Origin: Diospyros lotus
Taxonomy: Eukaryota > Streptophyta > Magnoliopsida > Ericales > Ebenaceae
Assembly: GCF_014633365.1 (NCBI RefSeq)
Contig: NC_068339.1
Span: 2,299,001 to 2,363,000 of the forward strand
DNA length: 64,000 nucleotides
Direction of reading: 5' to 3'
Made by a program: the position numbers and the translations under genes. This document shows, piece after piece, positions 23,246 to 34,180 of the stretch (position 1 is its first letter; every line of letters starts with the position of its first letter). The notes under the pieces were generated by a model. That model had not been told where the DNA came from. It did no database searches and saw nothing but the letters and a program-made list of their open reading frames with translations.

Positions 23246-23969
23246 GATAACTCTTGGTTAATCTGTATGTTTCTGTTTTCTAAAAAAATGAATCTCTTAT
23301 GTATCTATGGTGATTTATTCTTCTTCCTGGATTTCTGGGCACGTGGGAATGTACATGATGAGTTATTGGATTATGGGGAGTTTAACCTCATTGCTCTATG
23401 CCTGACTGCAAATTGACTACATGTTACATGTCTTACCTACATTATTTCATACTTGTTATCTTACTTGCATTTACAACAGAATCCAAATGCGGCCATTTTA
23501 TTAGTTTATTCTTTTTGTTCTCTTATATTTTGTTTTCAAGTGATTTGTCTTACATGGAACAAAATGGTAAATAACGAACATGGAATATATAAATATATCG
23601 AAGTTGTCAATACTGCATGCGCCAGAGTTTTTGTGGTTTCCAGGGAAATAAATTGTTATTAAAACGTGTCTTCTAAAATAAGGGTAGGCTTCTCTCTTTC
23701 GTCATTATTTCTATACTATTTGCTTCTTTCAAGGTGAAACAAATAAAATTCGTGCTCTCTCTCTCTCTGCCAGCCTATGCAAAATGGTGTTTTGGTTTTT
23801 GCCTCCATCTTTGGATCTGCTGTCAGATTTGATTTACATCTAGTTTCAAGGGGCTTTTTGTTTATTTCTTTACCTTCTATACTCTTTAATTCTTTGGTTG
23901 TTGGTCAATGTCCTGATTTGTTGTTTGGATCTGTGCTGATCTGTATTTACTTTGCTTTGGATACTCGCT

Positions 23970-24345
23970 AGAGAGCTAGGCATGAAGCTGGCATCAAAGC
24001 GGATGGCGGCTTTGAAGAAGTCCAAGCTAGAAATGGACTCCGTGTCAACTGGTCTAGGAAGCAAATTGGTGCCAAGCATGTAGTTCTACAATGGAGAACT
24101 GCCAGTTCCTTCACTATGTTTGTTCCTGATGGATACAATGAGATCGCACTCGCACCAATGATGAACCTGCCACTTCCTCCCATGTCCAGCATGTCTTCTC
24201 CCCCTGCTGTTCAGACACGGATGGGCAACAAATATAATCCTGCAGAGGGCTGCAAGCCTTCAAGTTGGGTGACAAAGTCATCTTTCCTGTGGAGAGTAGG
24301 AGCTTGGCAATCCTTTAGCATCATCACAGGATGGTGATCATGGTA
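23970..24345 (+). pseudogene. KH/CCCH zinc-finger protein fragment (C3H14-like)
   Basis: Reads, across frame changes, RHEAGIKADGG, KKSKLEMDSVSTGLGSK, then GENCQFLHY (part of the first CCCH finger), DGYNEIALAPMMNLPLPPMS, and RMGNKYNPAEGCK followed by decayed finger 2 (gggtgacaaagtcatctttcctgtggagag, corresponding to FGDKCHF.CGE) and ELGNPL. This is the order of Arabidopsis C3H14-type RNA-binding proteins (CCCH, CCCH, KH). The first cysteines (KPC.KFFSTSGCPFG) are destroyed by a deletion near 24085, and a stop lies in the finger 2 frame. The KH domain is absent. Full-length relatives regulate mRNA, for example in secondary-wall formation. Confidence 0.8.
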
Positions 24346-24992
24346 TGAACAGAACACAAGTTTTTGTGGATTCATTTATAATGCTTTGTCTTCCTTTAAG
24401 CCAAATTTTGAATTAGTTGGTACTTGGTTGCAGGCTTTGATGTTGTTAACTGATTTGCCAATTGTTGTTACAAATTCAGATTTCTTCTTAATATTCAAGA
24501 TAGAGGGCTAATGAATTAAAAGATGTGGTTCTTTCATTGTCTTTTAGAATTGCTCCCTGCTCTCTTCCAAGACAACTTTTTCAACCCACTGAAAAAAGTG
24601 AAGCGAACTTTTCTACCAAATCTGTCATTTTCCCTCCCATTTTTCCTTCCACAGCTGTTCTTCCTTCTTCAAATCTCCGCCAGTCGCAGTCGCCATGGCA
24701 GCCGCCTGCTGCATCTTTTGGGCTCGCCGGCACCGCCTGTGTCAACCATCGACTCCTATGTTGTCCGTCATGGACTGCTTCACCGCCTCTGGCGGCTACC
24801 TGCTTTGCCCGCTGCCACCTACCGCTTGTCACCATCTGCCACTGCTGCTCCGCCCATTCACCCGAACTGGTCACAGTAAAGATCATAGCAAGTTTTGTTT
24901 TATCTTTTATCAGTATGTTGTTGGACATGTATGTATCAATATAATTTTTGTTCATTCGGCTAGCATAATCTGATTGGGATGTCTACATGCAG
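24346..24992 (+). other. Noncoding segment with a GC-rich block, copy 1
   Basis: A GC-rich block at about 24650-24880 (gccgcctgctgcatc...ccgcccattcacccgaactggtcacag) is duplicated at about 33040-33230. Open frames cover it in all three forward frames (for example 24523-24879), but the copies do not keep a common frame, so I do not call a gene. It may be an old insertion shared by both 8.3-kb units. It ends at about 24960, where the MFT intron 3 tail begins. Confidence 0.5.
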
Positions 24993-25165
24993 GAAATGAA
25001 GTCGTTTCATATGGCCCTCTATGCCCAGCCATTGGAATTCATCGTGTTGTCGCACTCCTGGTTAAACAGCAACGCCCCCTTGGACTGCTGGAGAGGCTAC
25101 CGTCTAGGGCACGCCACAGCACCCCAGCATTTGCAAGCGCGTACAAATTGGGAGCAGTGAACTAG
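24993..25165 (+). pseudogene. MFT-like PEBP exon 4, truncated
   Basis: The acceptor gcag at 24992 leads into NEVVSYGPLCPAIGIHRVVA, then LLVKQQRPLGLLERLPSRAR and FASAYKLG, and then a premature end (AVN, stop) because the segment for DPVAIVFFNTQKESGKRKR is deleted. The residues ERLPSRAR are nearer to the canonical MFT PSRA motif than the intact gene's EGVPCRAY, so this copy preserves ancestral states. No upstream MFT exons are in register: a CCCH fragment sits where intron 3 should be. Confidence 0.88.
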
Positions 25166-25354
25166 CAGGCAGTGTATATGAGCGTTTCTGCTTGGTTTAG
25201 TGGTGTTGGAAAGATGTCTTGTAATACTCTTCATTTCTATTAGAACTAATTGGCTGTGAATTTGATTTGAGATTCAGATGAAGATGGTTGTGTTGGATCC
25301 CCTTTATTCATGAACACAAGTACATTTAACGGTCACTTGTGTAACATAGTACTA

Positions 25355-26192
25355 CTGTTTGGTTTAGCGGTTTGATCACTTATAAGTTATATAAGCAATT
25401 TTAAAGTTATATAGCTTGGTGTGTTTGGCAAGAACTAACATGCATTGGACAGAAGTTGGTGTCCCTTAACTTTGAGAAAAAAAAAAGTTGGAAAGTTGAC
25501 CGAGCAAAATATAATGTTGCCCTCATATAATTTTCATATCTATACGCATGTCTCGTTATTGCCGTTATCATCTTTTTTTCGAAGTTCTTTCTTCCATCAT
25601 CTTCAGAAGCTCTGCCATTATTGTCGCTACTGCTATCGCCCTTTGGCTGTCATCGTCGTTTGCTGTCTTCTAGCTGAGCTACCACAACGTGACATCACTG
25701 GTCCTTTTTTCAGATTTAAATTCGTCGCCTAGCGCTGTTGGCCCTCCTCCATTATTGTCGTTGCCTCCAGCCTCAATCGTCGCCTCCTCTTCCATCGTTA
25801 GTGGCATCCCCAATTGACTGTAAGTCTATATATATTGTATATACATATATTGTGTATATATATTAATGGTAGGAAAAAAGTAAAAGAAGTAATATATATT
25901 GTATTAATATATTTTTTAATAAATATGTATAATTTATCTAACATTTATAAATTAATTTATATTTTTTTATAAAAAATAATATTTTTATTTATATTATTTA
26001 ACATCATGTCTATTTTAGTCTTTGTCAAGTTCTGATAACTTATTAGTTTTTACAAAGCAAATACAATTATTAATTAATAATTTAAAAGTACATTTATCTA
26101 AACACGTCATCAACTTAAATGTTACACAACTTTTATACTAAAAGTCAACTAACTTAAAAGCTTAAATAAAAAACGCTAAACCAAACAACCTC
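25355..26192. mobile_element. Tourist/PIF-Harbinger-like element, copy A
   Basis: Terminal inverted repeats: CTGTTTGGTTTAGCGG at the left and CGCTAAACCAAACAACCTC at the right, with TAA at 26193-26195 as target duplication (the left copy is reduced to TA by loss of the first TIR bases). The related segment at about 18145-18165 has the empty site (acatagtacTAAtttgttgttac). The interior has a GC-rich patch (25580-25800) and a TA-rich hairpin next to ttaatggtaggaaaaaa. It is the same family as 38383-39289, inverted. TIR form and 3-bp TWA duplication are those of Tourist-like MITEs. No transposase frame. Confidence 0.8.
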
Positions 26193-26429
26193 TAAATTGT
26201 TATTACTTTCAATGTATATTGAATAGTGGATACTTTATTTATTCTTCTATATAATTAAGATGTTATGTTATTTGTGTTGAACAACTCTAAAAGTACAGCT
26301 ATGGGTCTAGCTGTAGCTCCCTTTCTCCACGCTCATCATGTCAAGCAACATAAATGTCCCACGCGAGTAACATATCAGCATTTATACTATTAAATCACAT
26401 GTTTTCATAAATTTATGTATATTATATAA

Positions 26430-26750
26430 AAGTGTTACTTTATAATTTTCAAATAAGTTTAGTTTTTCAATCTTATAACACTCCTCGACAAAGTATTTGA
26501 CTTGTTTTTATTGAATAGATCTTAAAATTTTTAATTTTAATAATTTAGAGAAACTTTCCTAACACTCTCGACAAAACATTTGACTTGTTTTTGATAAATA
26601 GATTTTGAAATTTTTAATTTTAATAATTTAATGTTAATTTTGATATGTTTTAATTTTTAATAATTTTTTAACATGCTTTTTATACATAGATTTTCTTACT
26701 ATTTATTTTGTTTTGTTATTTTTTATTCTCATTTTTAAAATTTTTGAAAT
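26430..26750. repeat. Remnant of the AT-rich tandem repeat
   Basis: About one to one and a half decayed units of the 255-265-bp family: actcctcgacaaagtatttgacttg at about 26490 and the same block at about 26560, followed by ttttaattttaataattt. Confidence 0.55.
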
Positions 26751-26894
26751 AAAAAAGAATATTGTTTTATTTTTATTTCTATTTTAGAAAATTTTGAAAA
26801 TCTTTCGGAATATTTTGTAAGATTGAAATCTTTGCAAGATTGTGGGATGTTTGGGAATGCTTTATTATAAAGAGCATGTGGTGTTGGGTTGAGT

Positions 26895-28800
26895 TGCAAT
26901 TAGGACTAGGGCTTGAGAATGTTTAGGCATTAGGGTTTGAGAATGGTTGAAAGATACGATCGACGGCTTGCTTCCGACGAGGGGGTCTCGCTCCGGCGAA
27001 ACCCTTGTCTCCAACTCCAATGGCTCCAACGAATTCCTGGTATGTAGGTTCCGACTCTAGCTAGCCTATTCTTTCATACAAATAACCCTTGCGTGTAGAT
27101 TTTGGCTTTCCATAATTTCGTTCAATTTGCTTGAATGGTTTGATACAGATTTCGAGCAGAAGAAGGAGCTGCTTATTTCTAAACATTGAATCAATGATTT
27201 ACCACAAAATTGCGTCGGATACCAGCGAGGCAGGCAGGGCATGGCCAAGTATGGCGAAGGCCAACATGAACCTGCCGGCGAGGTATCCGGTAGCTATGGA
27301 GTCTACCAGCGGCAGGCGCACTTCAACCGTTGACGTCACGTCGTCGCACGGGTGGTAGAACTTGAGGTAGGAGAGGAACGGCAACGGGTCACGTGAATTG
27401 TTGGGCCGGGGACATACCTGGAGAACGTGGACGGCGAGTGGAAGAACGACGGCTTCGGTGTCCACGGATGGCTGAAAATTCTGTGATCACGTTTCTGGGT
27501 CTTATGGTGGAGCGTCTGCGGGGGAAGAAGCCCGTTGTCCCCATTTTGGATTTGACTCTTCACCTCACAACCAGCCAGCTGATGCCAGGGTCAAGGCTCA
27601 GCCTTCAAGGACGCTATTGAAGGACGCTATTGGGGTTGGGCAATGTACGGGAAATTTGGCTATGCTTTACGTGGGTAGTAAGATCTTTTGAAGAGGCCAT
27701 GAATTTTTATCTTGTGTTTGTGCTAGACCCTAATGGCAACGAACCGGTTATGGGCATTGAGTGAGACCTGAGAGTTGGTGTATGTCTAACTTTTTGATTG
27801 GCCATGAATGGGAAATTTGTATCTGTGCTCTATTTGGGTTGGAAAATATGAATGCTTTTGAAGATCCATGAATCGTATTTTGTGTTTGTATTGATATACC
27901 GATGGCTTCAAACTGCCAAATTTCAAATGTTTTTGGTATTTACCATATTTTTGGCTGTTTGTAATCTCCCCTTTCCTTTTTAGCCAGAACACCCCTGTGC
28001 AGGATGTTTTGAAACTTACTCAGCATGACTGGTGGTTATTTTAAATGGAATGAGTAGAAGCTGGTAGAGAGGATACTGATTCTGTTGGATGAATCACTAC
28101 TTGCGTCCGGGTTTCATGTTTTAGAGACAGCTTCGGTGCTGCCCCTTGCTTCAAATTTAAAATGAAGGCAAGTTCAATGCAGAATTTTTATGTCGCTTAT
28201 GACGTCAAGGCTGTTGGCAGAATTAGATGTCCATGGCCCAATAAAATGGATTGTGCAGCTGCATCATGCCCTTAATATTTTTTGTGATTTGGTCATATTA
28301 CCCGTGAGCAGGTTGTCTCACATTTTTTTCTTTTTTTGTTTTTGCCAGGGCACAAAATTCTCTGTTTGATCCGAGAAAGAAAAAAGCAAATCCTAAGTAT
28401 TTGGATTTGAGTTACACTTTTAGCCATGCCGGACCTGTTGGCTATTGGATTCATAATTCGTGATTGCTGATAAACTTTAACAAAAAACTTGATTTATCAT
28501 TCTTGGTTTATTATTTTATTTTATTTATTTTTTTGTCAGCATCTAGTTGATACTCTGTACCTTTAAGCAGTGATGTATGGATATGCCACTGGGTTGATAG
28601 AAGGTAGGGCAAGTTAGAAAGTGCAAAATTATGGCTCTTCTGTTGGCAGCCCTATTCTACATAGAGTCATAGACACACACAAACACACAAATACAACTTA
28701 CCTTATAATACTTGCATTTCATATTTATACAGATAAATGGTTTTATTTCTGAAGTATTTTGAATACATAAATTTTGGCAAATCTACCATCTAATGGACTT
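26895..28800 (+). repeat. Array unit R1, copy 3
   Basis: Repeats 14950-16905 through gatactctgtacctttaagcagtgatgtatgg (28550) and ttttggcaaatctaccatctaatggacttctc (28770). First exon ATG at 26943 reads MVERYDRRLASDEGVSLRRN with donor cctg|gtatgt at about 27039. It carries the intact-length minus-strand ORF (27199-27465) and a single 42-bp unit (27691). In copy 1 the same right end runs straight into an MFT intron; here it runs into unrelated sequence at about 28805, which marks the recombination point. Confidence 0.72.
27199..27465 (-). other. Unidentified 88-aa minus-strand ORF, R1 copy 3
   Basis: Same length and frame as 19599-19865; differs at about seven residues (for example DTEAVVLPLA, QVCPRPNNSR, TGYLAGRF). 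Not recognised. See the entry at 19599. Confidence 0.4.
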
Positions 28801-29174
28801 CTCTTGAGCTGCATCTCACCTTCCCTAGCCCTGGTGACCTCCAATGGCCTACCCTTCTTCTTCCCCAACTCAGACGGTTCCCTGGTATGTAGCTTTGCAC
28901 TTCACAGGCCCTTTTTGATTCTTTCCCTGATTGGATGAGACCCCTTCGCTGATACCACAACTTCGTTGAGTGCCTAATTGTTGTGCCTTTTATGCAACTC
29001 CTCTACCACTCTCTCCCTCTCTTTCTGGAGCAAGGAGAGGTTCTATATGGAGCTCTGGTGTGACCTCCAGTAACACTGATTTCCTTTAGCACTTTCTATT
29101 CATATCCTTTGATTATCTTTGGCACAAATAGACATTTCTATTTACCTTTGACCCTGATTAGTTATGGCGCAAAA
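28801..29174. other. Single-copy noncoding segment
   Basis: No clear paralogue elsewhere in the window. It is pyrimidine-rich (accctt/cttcttcttcccc and ctctccctctctttctgg) with no convincing frame. It lies between the R1 end and the AT-hook-like block. Confidence 0.4.
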
Positions 29175-29610
29175 ATGACACAGCAGGCTGTATGATTCCA
29201 TTGCATGGCACAAGTGTAGTTGAGTTTGTTTGCCATCTGCACTGTCCATTGCAAATATGGAAAAGTTGACACCAGTTATTCATCATTTTGATGTCCACAT
29301 GGTATGTGGTGAGAATTGTCCACCTGCTAATCTGATGTGCTCTGCTTTCTCTCCCCCCCCCCCCCCCCCACGGCGGGGTTAGCCCAAGAAGGATGAGTAC
29401 GTAGCGAAGACACCGGGCAGGGGCTGTGTCCAGTTGCCTGAGAATGCTGTGGGTTCCGCTGCTGTTGGTGGTGTTGGAGCGTTGGTTGTTGTGGGTGAGG
29501 GAATGCTGCCAGTGAAGTGTTGGGGAAGGCCATCAGGATCTGGTGAGATTAAAAGACCTAGAAAAGCTTACAGGAAAACTTCTGGTCGGTCCAGGAAGGT
29601 ACATTCTGTT
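29175..29610 (+). pseudogene. AT-hook-like gene fragment, copy 2 (best preserved)
   Basis: From about 29385 one frame reads PKKDEYVAKTPGRG, then PENAVGSAAVGG, VVVGEGMLP, then WGRPSGSGEIKRPRKAYRK and RSRKVHSVGT before a stop at about 29625. GRPSGSG and RPRKAYRK resemble AT-hook cores (GRP flanked by basic residues). A run of about 19 C at 29350-29369 precedes it. The Gly of the expected GRPKKDG is followed by a stop (ggt tag ccc), so the frame is closed upstream. A donor-like agg|tacatt may end the exon. Confidence 0.45.
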
Positions 29611-31189
29611 GGTACTTTGGTTTAATAATTGATTTAATGGACAACTGCTATGGACTTGTGTTGAAGTTGGTTGTTTTATTGGCTTTGATTTTACTTTCAA
29701 GCCGTTTGGTTATTGAAATTAGGTCTTAATTATTAGCCGTCCCCAATAAATTTATTGAACAAACCTTATAAAATTTCTTGAAAAGTTAGTTTTGTGCCAT
29801 TAAGATAACTGTGAATTCCAAATGAGAATCTATGGGCCATTAAAATCCAGATTAGGGATGTAATGATCGAATTCCAGAATAAAAAAACTGTTTAATTTGA
29901 GTAAGAGTAAATAAAGTGTGGTTAAGATAATTATAGAAATGCTCCATAATTTTCAAATCTAAGAAGTGCTAAATGTTTTTGCTATCTTTGGTTGTTTGTG
30001 ATGCCAAGGCGATCAAAGATTCTGCTTTCAACTGTTGTAAAACTGATTGATGGAGCAACTGAAACATGTGTTCATCACAAACAATGAGGTTTCTTCTTGT
30101 CTGTATATACTTTCTAAAGTACCATTACTTCTTTTCTTGTAGCTGTGCTACATAATGTAGAAAGGAATAGTCCTGCGAACAGACCCAGATACTATGCAAA
30201 CCAAAAAAATAGAATGACTTTAGTTTTATCTTTTAAGTAATTTATTTTTAAGCCTGTCAAATTATTTCCCAACTTAATTGTTTTTTAGCTTTGATCTTAC
30301 TGTCATGCTATTTGTTTCTTAAATTAACACTCAATTATGGTCTTTAATTGTGCCATGGCCTGTGACCTACTAATACAAAGTATTTACAGGAGAAATTTTA
30401 ATTATTGCATATTCTAATTTGCAACGATTTCTTGACAGGATATTAAATTGCTTCATGCTGACCAATTTTTGTTTCTTTTGCTTATGGCTGTTTATGGGCA
30501 TTTTTTTTAATCGAAATAGTGACATAGAACAAGTTTTACTTTTATGGATCTGTAATTTTTCCTTTTGGAGTAGTTTGCATTTAAGCACATATTTTCTTTT
30601 CTCTTTTTCTGAGAGATGCAATGGCCATAAACAATTCATGTTGAAAAGGCAGAAAATGCAGAATGTTTAGCACATTTAATGTAGCCTCATGCACTTGTAA
30701 GAAACCTTATTAGTCATAGTGCAAATGGAACTTGTTATTTTCTCTTACTCTAATTGGGTAGACTGATTTTTGTTTTTTAATGGCTTTTGGATGCTAAAGC
30801 GCATTGATTACTGGGGACCAAGCAGTTGTAACTTAACAGTCGGTGGCTTATGAAGATCTCAGTAACGAACTTGAACATTTTGTGAGTTAATTATGCTCCG
30901 CTTTCTGTTGGTCCTGGAGTGATTTGCATTCCAGTTATGCTTGTTATCTTACTTCCATTTACTATGGAATCCAGAAGCAGCCATTGTTATTATTTGCCCT
31001 TGTTGTGCTATTTTATATATATATATATATATATATACTCAAACAATTTGCTTTACATGGAATAAAAGGGGAAATAAGGAACATGGAATAAAAATATTTC
31101 AGCGGCAATATTTGCACAAACTACTAGTTTTATGGTTAGCGGGGAAATGAATTGCTCTTAAAATGCATCTTATGAAATATATCAAAGTG
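29611..31189 (+). repeat. Noncoding part of the ~8.3-kb tandem unit, copy 2
   Basis: Copy of 21266-22850, with small indels and a longer (TA)n run at about 31013-31037. Open frames on both strands here (30370-30639, 30419-30670) are not conserved in copy 1. Confidence 0.65.
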
Positions 31190-31600
31190 GCAATATTGCA
31201 GAAGCATGTTATCTTGGTTTGCCAACACTTCTTCATTGTTATGTGTGTGTTTACCTGTGTTTTCTGCCCTGTCCATTTTTTTGGTCTGGACACTACCCCA
31301 TTTTTTTGGTCTGGACACTTACAATCAGGTCTCTGCCTCTTTTACTATCAATGAATTTTGGTTTTTACATGTTTATCGGCTTTCTATAGGTAATGGTGGA
31401 TCCCTATGCATGAAATCCGAGGTGAACCTTTGATGCATGCGTGGGCACTTCAGTCAGTGCTTCTTGTGTTGACTAATTTTTGTTGTCTATCTTTTTCTTC
31501 TTTCATGCAAGTACAAAAAACATGTCATCTTGTTTTTGACTCTCGTTATTGGAACTGACATTCTGGGTGATAAAAGATCCCCCTTGTGGTAAAAACTGAT
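31190..31600 (+). pseudogene. MFT-like remnant: intron 1 tail, exons 2 and 3 (decayed)
   Basis: Same layout as 22890-23245. Exon 2 remnant at about 31391-31450 (gtaatggtggatccctatgcatgaaatccgaggtgaacctttgatgc). Exon 3 remnant at about 31548-31592 (gttattggaactgacattctgggtgataaaag). A 26-base direct repeat, attttttggtctggacacta/t, is present at about 31276-31320 only in this copy. Confidence 0.75.
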
Positions 31601-32334
31601 AACTCTTCTAGCCTTTTTGGTTAATCTGTATTTCTCTGTTTTCTCAAACAATGAATCTCTTATCTATCTATTGTGATTTATTCTTCTTCCTGGATTTCTG
31701 GGCACATGGGAATGTACATGATGAGTTATTGGATTATGGGGAGTTCAACTTCATTGCTCTATGCCTGACTGCAAATTGACTACATGCTACATGTCTTATC
31801 TACATTACTTTATACTTGTTATCTTACTTGCATTTACAACAGAATCCAAATGTGGCCATTTTATTAGTTTATTCTTTTTGTTCTCTTATATTTTGTTTTC
31901 AAGTGAAATGTCTTACATGGAACAAAATGGTAAATAATGAACATGGAATATAGAAATATATCGAAGTTGCCAATACTGCATGCGCCAGAGTTTTTGTGGT
32001 TTCCAGGGAAATAAATTGTTCTTAAAACATGTCTTCTAAAATAATGATAGGCTTCTCTCTTTCGTCATTATTTCTATACTATTTGCTTCGTCAAGGTCAA
32101 ACAAGTAAGATTCGCTCTCTCTCTCTCTCTCTCTCTCTGCCAGTCTTTTCCAAAACAGTGTTTGGGTTTTTGTCTCCATCTTTGGATCTGCTTTAAGATT
32201 TGATTTGCATCTAGTTTCAAGGGGCTTTTCGTTTATTTCTTTACCTTGTATAAATTCTTTGGTTGTTGGTCGATGCCTTGATTCTTTGTTTGAATATCTG
32301 CTGCTCGGTATTTACTTTGCTTTGGATACTCGCT

Positions 32335-32720
32335 AGAGAGCTAGGCATGAAGCTGGCATCAAAGTGGATGGCAGCTTTGAAGAAGTCCAAGCTAAAGATG
32401 GACTCCGTGTCAACTGGTCTAGGAAGCAAATTGGTGCCAAGCATGTAGTTCTCCAACACTTCTGGTTATTATCATGGAGAACTGTCAGATCCTTCACTAT
32501 GGTTCTGGTGGATACAATGAGATCGCATTCGCACCAATGATGAACCTGTCACTTCCTCCCATGTCCAGCATGTCTTCTCCTCCTCCTGTTCATGCACGGA
32601 TGGGCAACAAATACAATCCTGCAGAGGGCTGCAAGCCTTCAAGTTGGGTGACAAAGTCATCTTTCCTGTGGAAAGTGGGAGCTTGGCAATCCTTTAGCAT
32701 CATCACAGGATGGTGAACAT
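32335..32720 (+). pseudogene. KH/CCCH zinc-finger protein fragment (C3H14-like), copy 2
   Basis: Near-duplicate of 23970-24345 and slightly better preserved: RHEAGIKVDGS, KKSKLKMDSVSTGLGSK, FSNTSGYYHGENCQILHY (finger 1 with Cys-Pro changed to Tyr-Tyr), GGYNEIAFAPMMNLSLPPMS, RMGNKYNPAEGCK, then the same frame loss in finger 2. Because both copies share that finger 2 lesion, it predates the 8.3-kb duplication. Confidence 0.8.
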
Positions 32721-34180
32721 GGTATGAACAGAACACAAGTTTGTGTAGATTCATTTATAATGCTTTGTCTTCCTTTAAGCCAAATTTTGCATTAGATGGT
32801 ACTTGGTTGCAGGCTTTGATGTTGGTAACCGGTTTGCAATTGTTGTTACAAATTCAGATTTCTTCTTAATATTCAAGAGTGAGGGCTAATGAGTTAAAGA
32901 TGTGGTTCTTTCATTGTCTTTTAGAATTGCTCTCTCCTCTTCCAAGACTACTTTTTTTACCCACTGTGAAAAAAGTGAAGCAAACTTTTCTACCAAGTCT
33001 GTCCTTTTCCCACCCATTTTTCCTCCATAGTTGTTCTTCCTTCTTCAAATCGCCGCTGGTCATCCTTCCGAATCTCTGCTGGTCGCAATCGCAGGCGCTG
33101 CCTGTGTCAACCTTCGCCTTCTACGTCATCCGTCACGTCTGCCGCCAGCCTCTTGCTATGCCTGCCGCCGCCTACTGCCTCTCACCACCTGCTGCTGCTG
33201 CTCCGCCCATTCACCTGAACTGGTCACAGTAAAGGTCTTAGCAAGTTTTATATAGTTTCTATCAATACGTTGTTAGACATGCATGCAAGTACTAGTATAA
33301 TTTTTGTTCATTTGGAGATCTGTGTTTGGATATCGTTTAGGATTTTGATGTTATTTCATCACTTGAGATTGTATGTTTTGTTGTTTTATCACTTGGGATT
33401 GATGATTTTTGCACTGATTAAACTTTTTCAACGAGGGTATGAATGTGAACCATGAAATATGTTAATTTTGTACTCTTTTTAGTTTTTAGTAGTCTAATGG
33501 CTATTGCAGTTTTTAGTAGCTGAGTGGCTAATTGTAATCACATCATTATTGGTATGAAAAGATCTCGAGTGTTCTAACTATTATGTTCATGACCCTACTG
33601 GTAAAAAATGTCTCTTTTGTGTTTTTGAATCATCATTCTTGTGTATGCCTTAGTCAAGTTCTTATTATTTTCAATTTCTAGAGGCTTATATAATTCTCCT
33701 GTCATGGTTTGGATATTCCTTCAATTAGTATATGTTTTTTTGGATATTATTTTCTTTTTGTCCCAATTTCCTTATATTTGAAATTGTCAGTTGCACAGCT
33801 CATCATCAGCCACCATCTTTGCCACATCTTCTCATCCATATTCTGTTCTGGTCACCGGCCACTTTACCTGCCTCTCGCCGGTTGTTTCTTGTCCTACCAC
33901 ATTGGCCACCCAGTCTCATTTTAAGCCACCATCTTCACCAATCCCTCACCCCTTACAAACTTCCTTTGTCTTTTAACTCATGTTTTTCTTCATCATCTGC
34001 CCACTGAAGTAAAAAGATGTGGCATAGATGGTGATCGATAACGAGGGTTTTTGGGAGATGGATTATAGTGTATAGAGGAATAATTTGTTGCTATAGGTGT
34101 CTTTATTTTTTCTGTTTTTGGTAAGCTATAGGCTTTTCTTTAGGTCAAATAAATAATAATCATGCTAGCATGTCATGAAA
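32721..34180 (+). other. Noncoding segment with a GC-rich block, copy 2, and unique flank
   Basis: About 32880-33235 repeats 24520-24890 (gaactggtcacagtaaag at the end). From about 33310 the sequence is mostly single-copy in the window: AT-rich, with a Cys/His/Pro-codon-rich pyrimidine patch at 33790-33970 open in three frames and without recognisable motif. Confidence 0.45.

Larger units (their letters stand above)
19255..33240 (+). repeat. Pair of ~7.6-8.4-kb tandem segmental duplicates
   Basis: 19255-24890 and 26895-33240 share, in order: R1 unit, AT-hook-like block, noncoding segment, MFT exons 2-3 remnant, C3H14 fragment and GC-rich block. The offset is about 7.55-7.62 kb over R1 and about 8.32-8.36 kb from the AT-hook block onward; the jump reflects 28400-29170, which is missing from the first copy. 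The first copy alone is followed by MFT exon 4 and the Tourist-like element. Confidence 0.7.

Noticed and set aside
24523..24955. Several 118-139-codon frames over a GC-rich block
   Set aside because: Open in several frames at once with no motif; the duplicate at 32880-33235 has different frame structure.
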